The position numbers were made by a program, and so were the translations under genes. From the NCBI RefSeq assembly GCF_028023555.1, contig NZ_JAQIOY010000011.1, positions 1 through 53,807 on the forward strand: a stretch of 53,807 nucleotides of DNA, written 5' to 3'. The notes under the pieces were generated by a model. That model was given only the letters and a program-made list of their open reading frames with translations, ran no database searches and was not told the origin of the DNA. The number at the start of each line of letters is the position of its first letter. The stretch's first letter is position 1. Shown here piece by piece: positions 32,089 to 40,910 of this stretch. The DNA is from Thalassococcus_A lentus (lineage in GTDB: Bacteria; Pseudomonadota; Alphaproteobacteria; Rhodobacterales; Rhodobacteraceae).

Positions 32089-33350
32089 ATGAGCCTGTCA
32101 TTATTGCCGGTGGCGGGATCGGCGGCCTTGCACTGGCGCTGACCCTGCACCAGATCGGTGTTCCTTGCCTTGTCATCGAAGCCTCGCGCGACATGAAACC
32201 ATTGGGTGTCGGGATCAACATCCAGCCCAACGCAGTGCGCGAACTGTTCGATCTGGGTATTGGCGCAGACGCGCTTGACCGGGTCGGCGTCCAGGCGCGC
32301 GAATGGGCTTTGGTTGGGCTGAATGGCAAAGAAGTCTACGCCGAGCCACGCGGAATGCAGGCCGGGTATCGCTGGCCGCAGTATGCGGTCCATCGCGGCG
32401 AGTTGCACATGCTGCTCTACCGCACCGTGTTGGACCGACTCGGACAGGAGTCGGTCCGTCTGGGTGTTAAGGTTGAGGGTTATTCAGCAGGCGCAGAGTC
32501 TGTTCAGGTTTCGTTGAGCGATGGAACACGTGTGACAGGCCGATTGTTGATCGGTGCTGACGGGATTCATTCGGTGGTGCGGGCGCAGATGCATCCACAG
32601 CAACCGCCAATCCATTGGGGTGGCGCGGTTATGTGGCGGGGAACGGTACGCACCAAGCCGTTGCGCACCGGCTCATCCTTTGTTGGTCTGGGCACACACC
32701 GACACCGGATGGTGATCTATCCGATTTCTTCGCCTGATCCGGATGGAAGCTGTCTGGTCAACTGGATTGCCGAAGTCACCATGGACAGCGCCGAGGGTTG
32801 GCAACACGATGGCTGGTTCAGACCCGTTGAGCTGGCGCATTTCGTGCATCATTTCGAAGACTTTCGCTACGAATGGCTGGACGTTCCAGCCATGCTGGCA
32901 CAGGCAGATTGTGCCTATGAAAATCCGATGATCGATCGCGATCCTGTCGACACTTGGGTACAAGGGCCCGTTGCGCTGATGGGCGATGCGGCCCACGCCA
33001 TGTATCCCACGGGGTCAAACGGGGCCAGTCAGGCCATTGTGGATGCGCGCGTGCTGGGCGCCAAGATTGTACGACACGGCGCAACACCTGCCGCTCTGGA
33101 AGCCTATGACGAACAGCTGTGCGGGCCGGTTTCGGAACTGGTTCTGCGCAATCGCGGCGCAGGGCCGTTCGGGCTTTTGAACATGCTGGACGAAAGATGC
33201 GGCGGCGTCTTTGATGACATCGAAACCGTGCTGCCCGCAGAGGAACGGCGCGAGTTCATGGCCAAATACAAGGCGGCGGCTGGTTTTGCGATGGAGCAGT
33301 TGAACGCCGCCCCGCCAACGATTGAAGAAGGCGCGCAAGTCCGGGGTTAG
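32085..33350 (+). CDS. FAD-dependent monooxygenase, salicylate-hydroxylase-like
   Basis: A 421-residue group A flavoprotein with AGGGIGGLALALTL at the N-terminus, GADGIHSVVR (DG motif) and GDAAHAMYPTGSNGASQAI (GD motif). It lacks the thioredoxin-like tail of the 612-residue monooxygenase. Relatives hydroxylate salicylate, 6-hydroxynicotinate or phenazine-type rings, often with decarboxylation. It starts at GTG inside the acyl-CoA dehydrogenase stop (GTGA overlap). Its end overlaps the convergent aldolase gene by 4 bp. Confidence 0.87.
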   Translation: MNEPVIIAGGGIGGLALALTLHQIGVPCLVIEASRDMKPLGVGINIQPNAVRELFDLGIGADALDRVGVQAREWALVGLNGKEVYAEPRGMQAGYRWPQYAVHRGELHMLLYRTVLDRLGQESVRLGVKVEGYSAGAESVQVSLSDGTRVTGRLLIGADGIHSVVRAQMHPQQPPIHWGGAVMWRGTVRTKPLRTGSSFVGLGTHRHRMVIYPISSPDPDGSCLVNWIAEVTMDSAEGWQHDGWFRPVELAHFVHHFEDFRYEWLDVPAMLAQADCAYENPMIDRDPVDTWVQGPVALMGDAAHAMYPTGSNGASQAIVDARVLGAKIVRHGATPAALEAYDEQLCGPVSELVLRNRGAGPFGLLNMLDERCGGVFDDIETVLPAEERREFMAKYKAAAGFAMEQLNAAPPTIEEGAQVRG

Positions 33351-34084
33351 CGATCAGCTTTCCATGCTTCGAAACGAACCAGCGTGTCGGGATCGGTAGG
33401 CGGATAGAGCCCACGGGTGGGCACCCCCCGGTTTACCTCTTCCAGAACAAACGCTTCGAATAGTTCCATGCCAATGCTTTCTTCGGCGACTTCATCGGCC
33501 AGATGCCGCGGGATGACCATGACCCCATCCGCATCCCCCAGAAGGATATCGCCGGGATAGACTGCGACGCCGCCACAAGCGATTGGCAGCCCGATGTCCA
33601 CGGCATGGTGTTTCGTTAGGTTCGTCGGGGCCGATGGTTTGGCGGCAAAGACCGGCATATCCAGTGCAGCGGCCCCTTCGGCATCGCGTATTCCACCATC
33701 AGAAACGACCCCGGCAACACCGCGGACCTGCATCCGGGTCAGCAGGATTGATCCGGCTGAGGCCGCAGAGGCATCCCCCCGACAATCCATGACCAGAACT
33801 GCGCCTTCGGGGCATTCTTCGACAGCAACGCGCTGCGGGTGATCCGGTTCGCGAAACGCCTCGAGCGGGTCGGTGTCGGGGCGGGTCGGGATGTAGCGCA
33901 GCGTATAAGCTGGCCCAACCATGGTCTTCTTGCCTGTACCCAGCGGAAGCGCGCCTTGAATATACGCGTTTTGATAGCCGCGTTTGAACAAGAGCGTCGC
34001 AACGGTTGCGGTGCTTGCGCCCTGTAGACGGTGCAGGGTGTCTGCTTTCAGCGATATCGTGTCAGCATGAGGAGGGTTGGGCAT
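33347..34084 (-). CDS. RraA-like class II aldolase/decarboxylase
   Basis: A 245-residue protein of the RraA/HMG-CHA aldolase family. The metal and pyruvate-binding motifs are GVVSDGGIRDAEG and GDADGVMVIPRHLADEV, and the substrate loop DCRGDASAASAGS is present. Members such as LigK/ProA split 4-hydroxy-4-methyl-2-oxoglutarate or 4-carboxy-4-hydroxy-2-oxoadipate to pyruvate in protocatechuate 4,5-cleavage and gallate pathways. The start at 34084 is preceded by AGGTC. With only 55 bp from the GntR gene on the same strand, the two are probably co-transcribed. Confidence 0.85.
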   Translation of the reverse strand: MPNPPHADTISLKADTLHRLQGASTATVATLLFKRGYQNAYIQGALPLGTGKKTMVGPAYTLRYIPTRPDTDPLEAFREPDHPQRVAVEECPEGAVLVMDCRGDASAASAGSILLTRMQVRGVAGVVSDGGIRDAEGAAALDMPVFAAKPSAPTNLTKHHAVDIGLPIACGGVAVYPGDILLGDADGVMVIPRHLADEVAEESIGMELFEAFVLEEVNRGVPTRGLYPPTDPDTLVRFEAWKADR

Positions 34085-34139
34085 CTTTGACCTGCTTCGT
34101 GGACGGTTGCGAAAGGGCGGTAGTGAGCTGATTGAGGAT

Positions 34140-34793
34140 TCAGAACGACGCCAACGTGTGTTCCAGACCTTTTTCGATATGCGTTTGCAGCACAGTGGAT
34201 GCACGATCCACGTCTCTTGCCAAAGCGGCGTCAAACATCTGGCGGTGTTCTTCCACGGCTTCGTCGCCACGGTAGGTCAGAACGAGCATCTGATAACGCA
34301 GGTATTTGTCATAGAGCACTGCGTGCAAAGACAGCAGGTTCTGTGACCCGCAAGCCTGGATCAATGCTTTGTGGAATTCCCAGTCGTATCGCTTCCAGTC
34401 CTCTTTCTGACTGTCGTCGCCGCCCATCATCTTTTGTTCCATGAGGTGCAGTTTGTGATGCGCAGCAACCAGATTGCCTTCCCAGTCCGTGTCGCCTTTT
34501 TCGACGGACAACCGCAGGGCATGGCATTCGAGCAGTACACGCAGATTGGCGATTTCGATCAGATCCTGACGGGATACCGGGGTCACAAAGAATCCGCGTT
34601 GATCCTGGGCATCGACAAAGCCTTCGCTCGATAGTCGGTTCAGGGTCTCACGCAGGGTCGACATGCTGGCCGAATACCGCTGCCGCAATCCTTCAAGTTT
34701 GAGCTTGGAGCCGGGTTCAAGTTCTCCGAATATGATGTCGCGCTTGATCCGCTGATACGTGGAGGACCCGATTTCGTTGAGTGATTTTGCCAT
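34140..34793 (-). CDS. GntR-family regulator, FCD type
   Basis: A 217-residue regulator with an N-terminal winged helix (about 8-75; YQRIKRDIIFGELEPGSKL, RYSASMSTLRETLNRLSSEG) and an all-helical FCD ligand domain (about 85-215). The latter has the metal-type residues D and H in RYDWEFHKALIQ, EH in AVEEHRQMF, and a late H in QTHIEKGLEHT. It probably senses an organic acid made by the flanking pathway. A TGTATAGGAT motif lies 27 bp before its start, and two copies lie in the 28.4-kb divergent promoter, consistent with self-control plus control of the monooxygenase genes. Confidence 0.9.
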   Translation of the reverse strand: MAKSLNEIGSSTYQRIKRDIIFGELEPGSKLKLEGLRQRYSASMSTLRETLNRLSSEGFVDAQDQRGFFVTPVSRQDLIEIANLRVLLECHALRLSVEKGDTDWEGNLVAAHHKLHLMEQKMMGGDDSQKEDWKRYDWEFHKALIQACGSQNLLSLHAVLYDKYLRYQMLVLTYRGDEAVEEHRQMFDAALARDVDRASTVLQTHIEKGLEHTLASF

Positions 34794-34819
34794 GACTTGG
34801 GCCTGAGATTTCCGGTTTC

Positions 34820-34829
34820 ATCCTATACA
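34820..34829 (-). promoter_or_regulatory. TGTATAGGAT motif before the GntR gene
   Basis: On the minus strand this reads TGTATAGGAT, identical to 28396-28405. It lies 27 bp upstream of the GntR start, suited to autoregulation. Confidence 0.5.
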
Positions 34830-34870
34830 TACCACAGAATGACGGGGCTCCAAGTTTGAAGATTTAAAGG

Positions 34871-34905
34871 GTGAAATAAAAAATATCAGACATTCTTGTT
34901 AACAT
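34871..34905. promoter_or_regulatory. Imperfect palindrome before the first Gfo/Idh gene
   Basis: Two arms around A34888 (left ending AAAAAATATC, right starting GACATTCTTGTTAA) resemble the perfect 35-bp palindrome at 44749-44783; the left arm matches it at 13 of 17 positions. It lies 53 bp before the 34958 gene. Confidence 0.4.
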
Positions 34906-34957
34906 CAGTTGAAGTGATTAGTGTGCGCTCGAAGTCGAGATTCGAGGGACACAACCC

Positions 34958-36043
34958 ATGCAAAACGAAACGCGTATCGCCGTTGTGGGCTTTGGGCTTA
35001 TTGGTAAGCGTCATGCAGAGGTGTTGCGCCGGTCACCGGGCCTTGCACTGGCCGCGGTGGTGGATCCGGACGCAGAATCCCGGGCGGCGGCGGTTGCCAT
35101 GGGTTACGCGGCATTTGAATCGCTCGAGCAGATGTTCGAACAAGCGCCACCCGACGGAGTCGTTTTGGCGACACCCACCCCGATGCATCTGGAGCAGGGG
35201 CTTTGCTGCATTGCCAACAATTGTCCTGTTCTGATCGAAAAGCCCATTGCAGTGACGGCGGCAGAAGCCGAACAGCTGACCGTGGCGGCGGAACAGGCCA
35301 ATGTGGCTTTGCTGGTTGGCCATCACCGGCGACACAACGGCATGGTGCGCGCGGCCAAAGCGGCAATTGACAATGGGTCAATCGGATCAATCCGGGCGGT
35401 TCAGGCCACGTGCTGGTTCTATAAACCGGACTACTACTTCGATGCTGCACCATGGCGCAAACACAAGGGGGCGGGGCCGATCTCGGTCAACCTCGTGCAT
35501 GATGTTGATCTGCTTCGTCACTTCTGTGGTGAGGTCCGCTCTGTTCAGGCGATTGCCGTTCCGTCTGCACGTGGATTTGAGAATGAAGATCTGGCAACGG
35601 CAATCCTGACATTCGAACAAGGCTGTGTTGCGACTATTTCGGTGTCGGACAGCATTGTCGCTCCGTGGAGCTGGGAGCTGACCTCTTGCGAGAATCCGGC
35701 TTATCCCGCGACTAATGAAAGCTGTTACCTGATTGGCGGGTCCGAAGGCGGGCTGTCCTTGCCCGATTTGCGGGTCTGGCGCCACGAAGAGACACAGGAT
35801 TGGTGGACGCCAATCGGTTCGCAAACCTTGCTTCGCAGTTTCGAAGACCCTCTGGCGACCCAGATGCACCATTTCGCACAAGTGATTCAGGGCAAGTGCC
35901 AGCCGCTGGTTTCCGGAGTTGAGGGCATGCGGTCGCTGGAAGTCGTCGAGGCGATCGCCATCTCGGCGGCCACCGGCGATGCCGTTTCGATACAAAAATC
36001 TGATGCACAGAGCAGAGAGCCTGCGCAGAAACCAGCTGCTTAA
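34958..36043 (+). CDS. Gfo/Idh/MocA family oxidoreductase (1 of 3)
   Basis: A 361-residue NAD(P)-dependent dehydrogenase of the inositol/glucose-fructose oxidoreductase family. It has the Rossmann motif VGFGLIGKRHAE, the EKP motif in LIEKPIAVTAAEAEQL and the substrate-domain region GPISVNLVHDVDLLRHFCG, where H and D are typical catalytic residues. Such enzymes oxidise ring or sugar hydroxyls. It is the first gene downstream of an AT-rich operator-like region and 96 bp before the TRAP transporter genes. The substrate is unknown. Confidence 0.88.
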   Translation: MQNETRIAVVGFGLIGKRHAEVLRRSPGLALAAVVDPDAESRAAAVAMGYAAFESLEQMFEQAPPDGVVLATPTPMHLEQGLCCIANNCPVLIEKPIAVTAAEAEQLTVAAEQANVALLVGHHRRHNGMVRAAKAAIDNGSIGSIRAVQATCWFYKPDYYFDAAPWRKHKGAGPISVNLVHDVDLLRHFCGEVRSVQAIAVPSARGFENEDLATAILTFEQGCVATISVSDSIVAPWSWELTSCENPAYPATNESCYLIGGSEGGLSLPDLRVWRHEETQDWWTPIGSQTLLRSFEDPLATQMHHFAQVIQGKCQPLVSGVEGMRSLEVVEAIAISAATGDAVSIQKSDAQSREPAQKPAA

Positions 36044-36055
36044 AATGTCAGACGT

Positions 36056-36068
36056 TTTACAAAATATC
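36056..36068 (+). promoter_or_regulatory. TTTACAAAATATC half-site before the TRAP genes
   Basis: TTTACAAAATATC is identical to the inner half of the 35-bp palindrome at 44749-44783. The opposite half is poor (only a GTAAA remains). It lies 72 bp before dctP and is a probable site for the same regulator. Confidence 0.45.
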
Positions 36069-36139
36069 TTGCAAACAGTAAAAAATCCGCAATAACTGAC
36101 TCGATCAAATAGCTACGGACTGATCAAAGGGAGGAAACC

Positions 36140-37150
36140 ATGATCACCAAACTCACCCGTCGTGCGACCATCGCGTCGCTCACAGCTCTGAGCCTTGCAG
36201 CAAGCGTTGCTGGCCCTGCTTTGGCCGACGAAAAAATTCAGCTGCGCATGGCGACATCGGGTTCTGAAACGGATCAGCGATCTGTTGCGATGGCCGAAGT
36301 GTTCGCACCGATGGTTGCAGACTTCGTCGACTACCAGCCCAGCTACAACGGCACGATCTTTGCTCAGGGCACCGAGCTGGACGCCATCAGCCGTGGCAAC
36401 CTCGAAATGTCGATCACATCGGCGCAGGAACTGGCACAGTTCTTCCCCGAGTTTTCGATCTTTACAGCAGGCTATGTTCATCAGGACGCAGCACATCAGG
36501 TTGCGGTTTTCAATGACCCTCTCATGGATGCGTTCAAGCAGAAGGCCGAAGATGAGCTGGGCGTAAAGCTGTTGTCTGTCATGTATCTTGGCCGTCGTCA
36601 GGTGAACCTGCGTCAGACCAAAGATGAGCTGACAGTGTCCACACCAGCAGATCTGGATGGCGTGAACCTGCGTATGCCGGGCACCGATGCATGGCAGTTC
36701 CTCGGCAAGGCTCTGGGCGCAGCGCCGACACCAATGGCCTTCTCCGAAGTCTACACCGCCTTGTCGACAGGCGCAGTTGACGGTCAGGACAACCCGCTTC
36801 CGACCGTTGTGGATGCCAAGTTCTATGAAGTGACCAACCAGATTGTTCTGACGTCGCACCTTGTTGACCTGAACTACATTGCCATCGGCAAAGGTGTTTG
36901 GGATGGCATGAGCGCAGAACAGCAGGCCACCGTTCAGAAAGCGGCAGATGCTGCGGCAGAATCCGGTCGCCAGAAGCAGCTTCAGAAAGAGGCTGATCTC
37001 GTTGCTTTCCTCGAAGAGCAAGGCATGAGCATCTACGAGCCTGATCTGGCTGCGTTCCGCAATCAGGTGCAGTCCATGTATCTCGAAAGCGAATTCGCAG
37101 AAACATGGCCAGAAGGCGTGTTGGACCAGATCAACGCACTGGGCAACTAA
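36140..37150 (+). CDS. dctP: TRAP transporter substrate-binding protein
   Basis: A 336-residue periplasmic protein with a signal peptide (TIASLTALSLAASVAGPALA) and a GGGAGG ribosome-binding site. The DctP fold shows the conserved arginine in GVNLRMPGTDAW, which binds the carboxylate of the ligand, and DGQDNPLPT. It delivers an organic acid to the DctQM membrane unit. Its position at the head of the isomerase/dehydrogenase genes indicates import of the pathway substrate. Confidence 0.93.
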   Translation: MITKLTRRATIASLTALSLAASVAGPALADEKIQLRMATSGSETDQRSVAMAEVFAPMVADFVDYQPSYNGTIFAQGTELDAISRGNLEMSITSAQELAQFFPEFSIFTAGYVHQDAAHQVAVFNDPLMDAFKQKAEDELGVKLLSVMYLGRRQVNLRQTKDELTVSTPADLDGVNLRMPGTDAWQFLGKALGAAPTPMAFSEVYTALSTGAVDGQDNPLPTVVDAKFYEVTNQIVLTSHLVDLNYIAIGKGVWDGMSAEQQATVQKAADAAAESGRQKQLQKEADLVAFLEEQGMSIYEPDLAAFRNQVQSMYLESEFAETWPEGVLDQINALGN

Positions 37151-37177
37151 GCCGCGCTAAAATAGGGGGGAACCACC

Positions 37178-37735
37178 ATGAAAAATGTAATCAGGGGGTT
37201 CTCCCGATTAGCAGAAGCGATTGCCGGCGGGATGCTGGCGGCAATCTTCGCAATCTTTCTCTTGCAGATCGTGTTGCGTTACTTTTTCACGCCAGCGGGA
37301 TGGACGCTTGAACTGATCGGCATCCTTTGGGTCTGGGTCATCTTTTTCGCCTGTGCCTTTGTCGTGCGCGAAGCAGATCACGTGAAATTCGACATTATCT
37401 ATCTTTCGGTGGGCAAGCGGACCCGTCAGATATTCGCGCTGATTGCAGCAGCAGCCATCGCGCTTGGCATGCTCTACACGCTTCTGCCGACGTGGGATTA
37501 CATCGACTGGATGAAGATCCGTAAAACGACGACGGTGCGCAATCCGTTCACTGGCGACAAGATCCCGATGCGGACTGTTTTCTCGATCTATGGCGTTTTC
37601 ATCGTTGCCGTTGCGGCGCGCTATGCATGGCTGTTCTTCGACGTTTTGAGAAACGGCCCCCCCAAGACCGAACTTGAGCTGGTGGTCGAGGCTGTCCACG
37701 AAAACGATCAGGACAAAGAAGGAGACAAGTCATGA
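37178..37735 (+). CDS. dctQ: TRAP transporter small membrane subunit
   Basis: A 185-residue protein with four membrane spans: about 17-37, 44-66, 85-110 and 128-150. It has the WVWVIFFACAFVVREADHVKFD segment typical of DctQ. It couples the binding protein to DctM. It follows dctP by 27 bp and overlaps dctM by 4 bp. Confidence 0.92.
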   Translation: MKNVIRGFSRLAEAIAGGMLAAIFAIFLLQIVLRYFFTPAGWTLELIGILWVWVIFFACAFVVREADHVKFDIIYLSVGKRTRQIFALIAAAAIALGMLYTLLPTWDYIDWMKIRKTTTVRNPFTGDKIPMRTVFSIYGVFIVAVAARYAWLFFDVLRNGPPKTELELVVEAVHENDQDKEGDKS

Positions 37736-39027
37736 GCTATGAGCTTCTTGTTTGCCTGTTCACCCTGTTTTTGCTGGCAGGTGTCGGAACGCCGATTGGT
37801 TACTCGATCCTGCTCGCATCGGTTGCCTATCTGGCGGTTGCCGGTCTCGACGTCGCCTTGGCCGGTGAAAAGATCCTTCAGGGTTTTTACAAAAGCACAA
37901 TCCTGCTGGCGGTTCCGCTGTTCATCGTCGCCGCGAACATCATGAACGCGGGATCGATCACCGATCGCCTGCTGAACTTCTGCGTCGCTGCGGTGGGCCG
38001 GTTCAAAGGCGGTCTGGGGCATGTGAATGTCGTCGCCTCGCTGATCTTTTCCGGCATGTCCGGTTCGGCCGTTGCAGACGCCGCAGGCATTGGCAAAATC
38101 ATCATTGAGATGATGACCAAGGAAAACCGGTACAGCCGCGGATACGCCGCAGCCATTACCGCCGCGTCCGCAACAATTGGCCCGATCATTCCGCCGTCGA
38201 TTCCCATGGTTCTCTATGCGCTGGTGTCCAAAGCATCGATCGGATCGCTGTTCCTTGCAGGCATTCTGCCAGGATTGATCATGGGCGGTGTTCTTATGGC
38301 CATGAACACCTACCTGGCTGGCAAACGCGGTTTTGCTTTGGAAGAACCAGTTCCACTGCGTGAGCTTCCGGCCAAAACAGCCAATGCTTTCCCTGCGCTG
38401 CTGATGCCGGCCATTCTGCTCTATGGGATCTATGGCGGGGTTACGACGCCCACCGAAGCGGCAGCGGTCGCGGCATTCTATGCGTTGATGCTGGCGGCGA
38501 TGTTCTACCGCGCAATCAGCCTTGGTGGTCTCTACCGCGTATTCGTAGACAGCGCCCGTTCGTCAGCCTCTGTTGGCATCGTGATCGGCGGCGCGTTCAT
38601 TCTGAACTTCATCGTCATTCAGGAACAAATTCCGCAGTCGATTTCGGCCTTGTTGGAAGGCGCTGACATCAGTCCGATCGTGTTCCTGATTATGGTCAAC
38701 GTTTTGATCCTGCTGCTGGGATGCGTTCTGGATGCGACGACCATCATTCTCGTGATCGTCCCATTGTTCATACCGACCTGTGAAGCCTTGGGAATTGATC
38801 TGGTCCACTTTGGTGTCTTGGTCGTGGTCAATTCCATGATCGGCTTGATCACCCCACCCTACGGTATCCTGCTGTTTGTGATTAATGCCGTAACGGATAT
38901 CCCGCTGCGCGAGATCATCTCGGAAATCTGGGCCTTCCTTGCGGTTCTCATCGTGGCATTGCTGGCCATGCTTCTGTTGCCAGACATGGTGCTCTGGTTG
39001 CCAAGGGTCTTCGGATATCAAGGCTGA
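37732..39027 (+). CDS. dctM: TRAP transporter large permease subunit
   Basis: A 431-residue permease with about 12 membrane spans. Typical are the SGMSGSAVADAAGIGKIII and PPSIPMVLYALVSKASIGSL segments and the late GLITPPYGILLFV loop that lines the sodium/substrate site. It drives sodium-dependent uptake. It overlaps dctQ by 4 bp and the DSD-HPPD gene by 1 bp, so transport and catabolism share one transcript. Confidence 0.94.
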   Translation: MSYELLVCLFTLFLLAGVGTPIGYSILLASVAYLAVAGLDVALAGEKILQGFYKSTILLAVPLFIVAANIMNAGSITDRLLNFCVAAVGRFKGGLGHVNVVASLIFSGMSGSAVADAAGIGKIIIEMMTKENRYSRGYAAAITAASATIGPIIPPSIPMVLYALVSKASIGSLFLAGILPGLIMGGVLMAMNTYLAGKRGFALEEPVPLRELPAKTANAFPALLMPAILLYGIYGGVTTPTEAAAVAAFYALMLAAMFYRAISLGGLYRVFVDSARSSASVGIVIGGAFILNFIVIQEQIPQSISALLEGADISPIVFLIMVNVLILLLGCVLDATTIILVIVPLFIPTCEALGIDLVHFGVLVVVNSMIGLITPPYGILLFVINAVTDIPLREIISEIWAFLAVLIVALLAMLLLPDMVLWLPRVFGYQG

Positions 39028-40910
39028 TGCATTTATCCGTGGCAACAACATCTGTTCCCGGCGATCTGTTTGATAAATTGGAAACGATCGCCGGGAACGG
39101 TTTCACCGGCCTTGAGCTGAACGAACCAGACCTGACAGGCTGCGCTGAAACGCCAGAGCAGATTGGCAAACGCGCCGCTGACCTCGGTCTAACCATAGAC
39201 GTTTTGCAGCCGTTCCATGACTTCGAGGGTTTGCAGGGCGACGCGAGACTGCAAGCCTTTCAAAGACTGGATGCCAAGCTCGCCCTGATGCAAAAGTTGG
39301 GCGCGAAAACGCTGCTGGTAGGGACTTCTACGCACGCCAAGGCATCAGGTGATCCAGAGGCCATTCAAACGGATTTTGCAGAATTGGCGGATCGGGCAGG
39401 TCAGATGGGTCTGCGCGCTGCGCTGATTGCCCTGCCTTGGGCCAAGCACATCCGAACCGAATTGGATGCCCTCAGGATCGTTGAGGCAATCGATAGCCCA
39501 CACCTCGGACTGGCGCTCAATTCATTCTTTTCGCTGGCCGATGGGTCCCGTCCTGCACGCTTGCGCGACATTCCAGGCCACCGACTGTTCCATGTCCAGC
39601 TGTCTGACGCGCCTGCGATGAATTTGGATATTTCCAAGCTCAAAAGTCATTTTGGCGTCTTGCCGGGGCAGGGGGGTCTGAACCTTGCCGGGTTCATCCG
39701 GGTTGTGGCGCGCACCGGGTATTCAGGGCCATGGTCTCTGGCACGGATCAGTGACACCGCACAAGGCAGCCGCGATACCTATACTCGCGATGGTTTTCGA
39801 GCCTTGGTGTCCCTACTGGATGAGGTTGCAACAACCGAGCCCGCGCTGGATCATCCACTGAGTGGTTTGCCGGGTCGGGTTACTCCCAAAGGGATCGAGT
39901 TTGTCGAATTTGCCGTTGATAAAGCATCCAAGACCGCATTGACTGATTTGCTGACCGGACTTTGTTTTCGCAAGGAACGGCAACATGTGTCCAAATCGGT
40001 CGAGCTATGGCGTCAGGGTGCGATCAACCTTGTTCTGAATTCCGAGGCCACTGGTTTCGCGGCCAGCGCGCTGGATAGGCATGGACCATCCGTATGCGAT
40101 ATGGGGCTGCGGGTCAGTGACGCTGAACAGACCGTCACCCGCGCGACCATGCTGGGCGCGCCGCCTTTTTCTCAACCTGTTGGGACAGGAGAGCTGGATA
40201 TTCCCGCAGTCAAAGGGGTAGGCGGCAGCGTTGTCCACTTCATCGACGAGAAGTCGGATCTGCATCGTGTGTGGGATATCGAATTTGAACCGGTTCCACG
40301 GACGAAGGTTCATCCCCCGGCTGGGTTGCGCCGGATCGATCATGTCGCGCAGACGATGCGGTATCAGGACATGCAGAGCTGGCTGACCTACTACACGTCG
40401 ACCTTCGAAATGGAAAAAGCGCCAGTAGTTGATGTGGCTGATCCATCGGGTGTTACGCTTTCTCAGGCTCTGTCCAGCCCAGAAGGCGAGGTCCGTCTGA
40501 ACCTGAACGGTGCCGGAGAACGCCGGACCTTTGCCGGTGCGTTCCTAGCCGATCAATTCGGCGCTGGTGTTCAGCACATCGCATTTCTGACCGACGATAT
40601 TCTTGAGACATCGGATCATTTGCAAAGCGCCGGGTTTCCGCGCCTGAAAATGCCCGACAACTATTATGACGATCTGGCCGTGACCTTTGCGCTTGAGCCC
40701 ACTTTCGTCGAGCGGCTGAAGGCCGGGCATATTCTGTATGACCGAGAAGGCGATACAGAGTACTTTCAGATCTACAGCGCCCCGATTTTCCGCGGCTTCT
40801 TTTTCGAGATTGTCGAACGAAAATCCGGATACCAAGGTTACGGTGCGCGCAACGCGCCGATCAGGCTGGCGGCGCAAATGCGGGACACAAAAGAAAGGCA
40901 GCAATCATGA
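39027..40910 (+). CDS. DSD-HPPD fusion (QsuB/QuiC-like) with a degenerate DSD domain
   Basis: A 627-residue fusion like QsuB: a 3-dehydroshikimate dehydratase-type TIM barrel (1-270) joined to two VOC modules of 4-hydroxyphenylpyruvate dioxygenase type (290-600). Alignment of conserved blocks (ATTSVPGDLFDKLETIA, QPFHDFEGLQ, DIPGHRLFHVQLSDAP, LPGQGGLNLAGF) is clear. However, the DSD metal ligands are mostly lost: E to I134 (LIALPW for YEALAW), D to N165 (LNSFFSL for LDSFHTL) and E to A239 (SLARISD for SLEIFND); only Q191 remains. The HPPD-type ligands look intact (H439, H517, E594). So the second half is probably active on a new substrate. Confidence 0.85.
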   Translation: MHLSVATTSVPGDLFDKLETIAGNGFTGLELNEPDLTGCAETPEQIGKRAADLGLTIDVLQPFHDFEGLQGDARLQAFQRLDAKLALMQKLGAKTLLVGTSTHAKASGDPEAIQTDFAELADRAGQMGLRAALIALPWAKHIRTELDALRIVEAIDSPHLGLALNSFFSLADGSRPARLRDIPGHRLFHVQLSDAPAMNLDISKLKSHFGVLPGQGGLNLAGFIRVVARTGYSGPWSLARISDTAQGSRDTYTRDGFRALVSLLDEVATTEPALDHPLSGLPGRVTPKGIEFVEFAVDKASKTALTDLLTGLCFRKERQHVSKSVELWRQGAINLVLNSEATGFAASALDRHGPSVCDMGLRVSDAEQTVTRATMLGAPPFSQPVGTGELDIPAVKGVGGSVVHFIDEKSDLHRVWDIEFEPVPRTKVHPPAGLRRIDHVAQTMRYQDMQSWLTYYTSTFEMEKAPVVDVADPSGVTLSQALSSPEGEVRLNLNGAGERRTFAGAFLADQFGAGVQHIAFLTDDILETSDHLQSAGFPRLKMPDNYYDDLAVTFALEPTFVERLKAGHILYDREGDTEYFQIYSAPIFRGFFFEIVERKSGYQGYGARNAPIRLAAQMRDTKERQQS

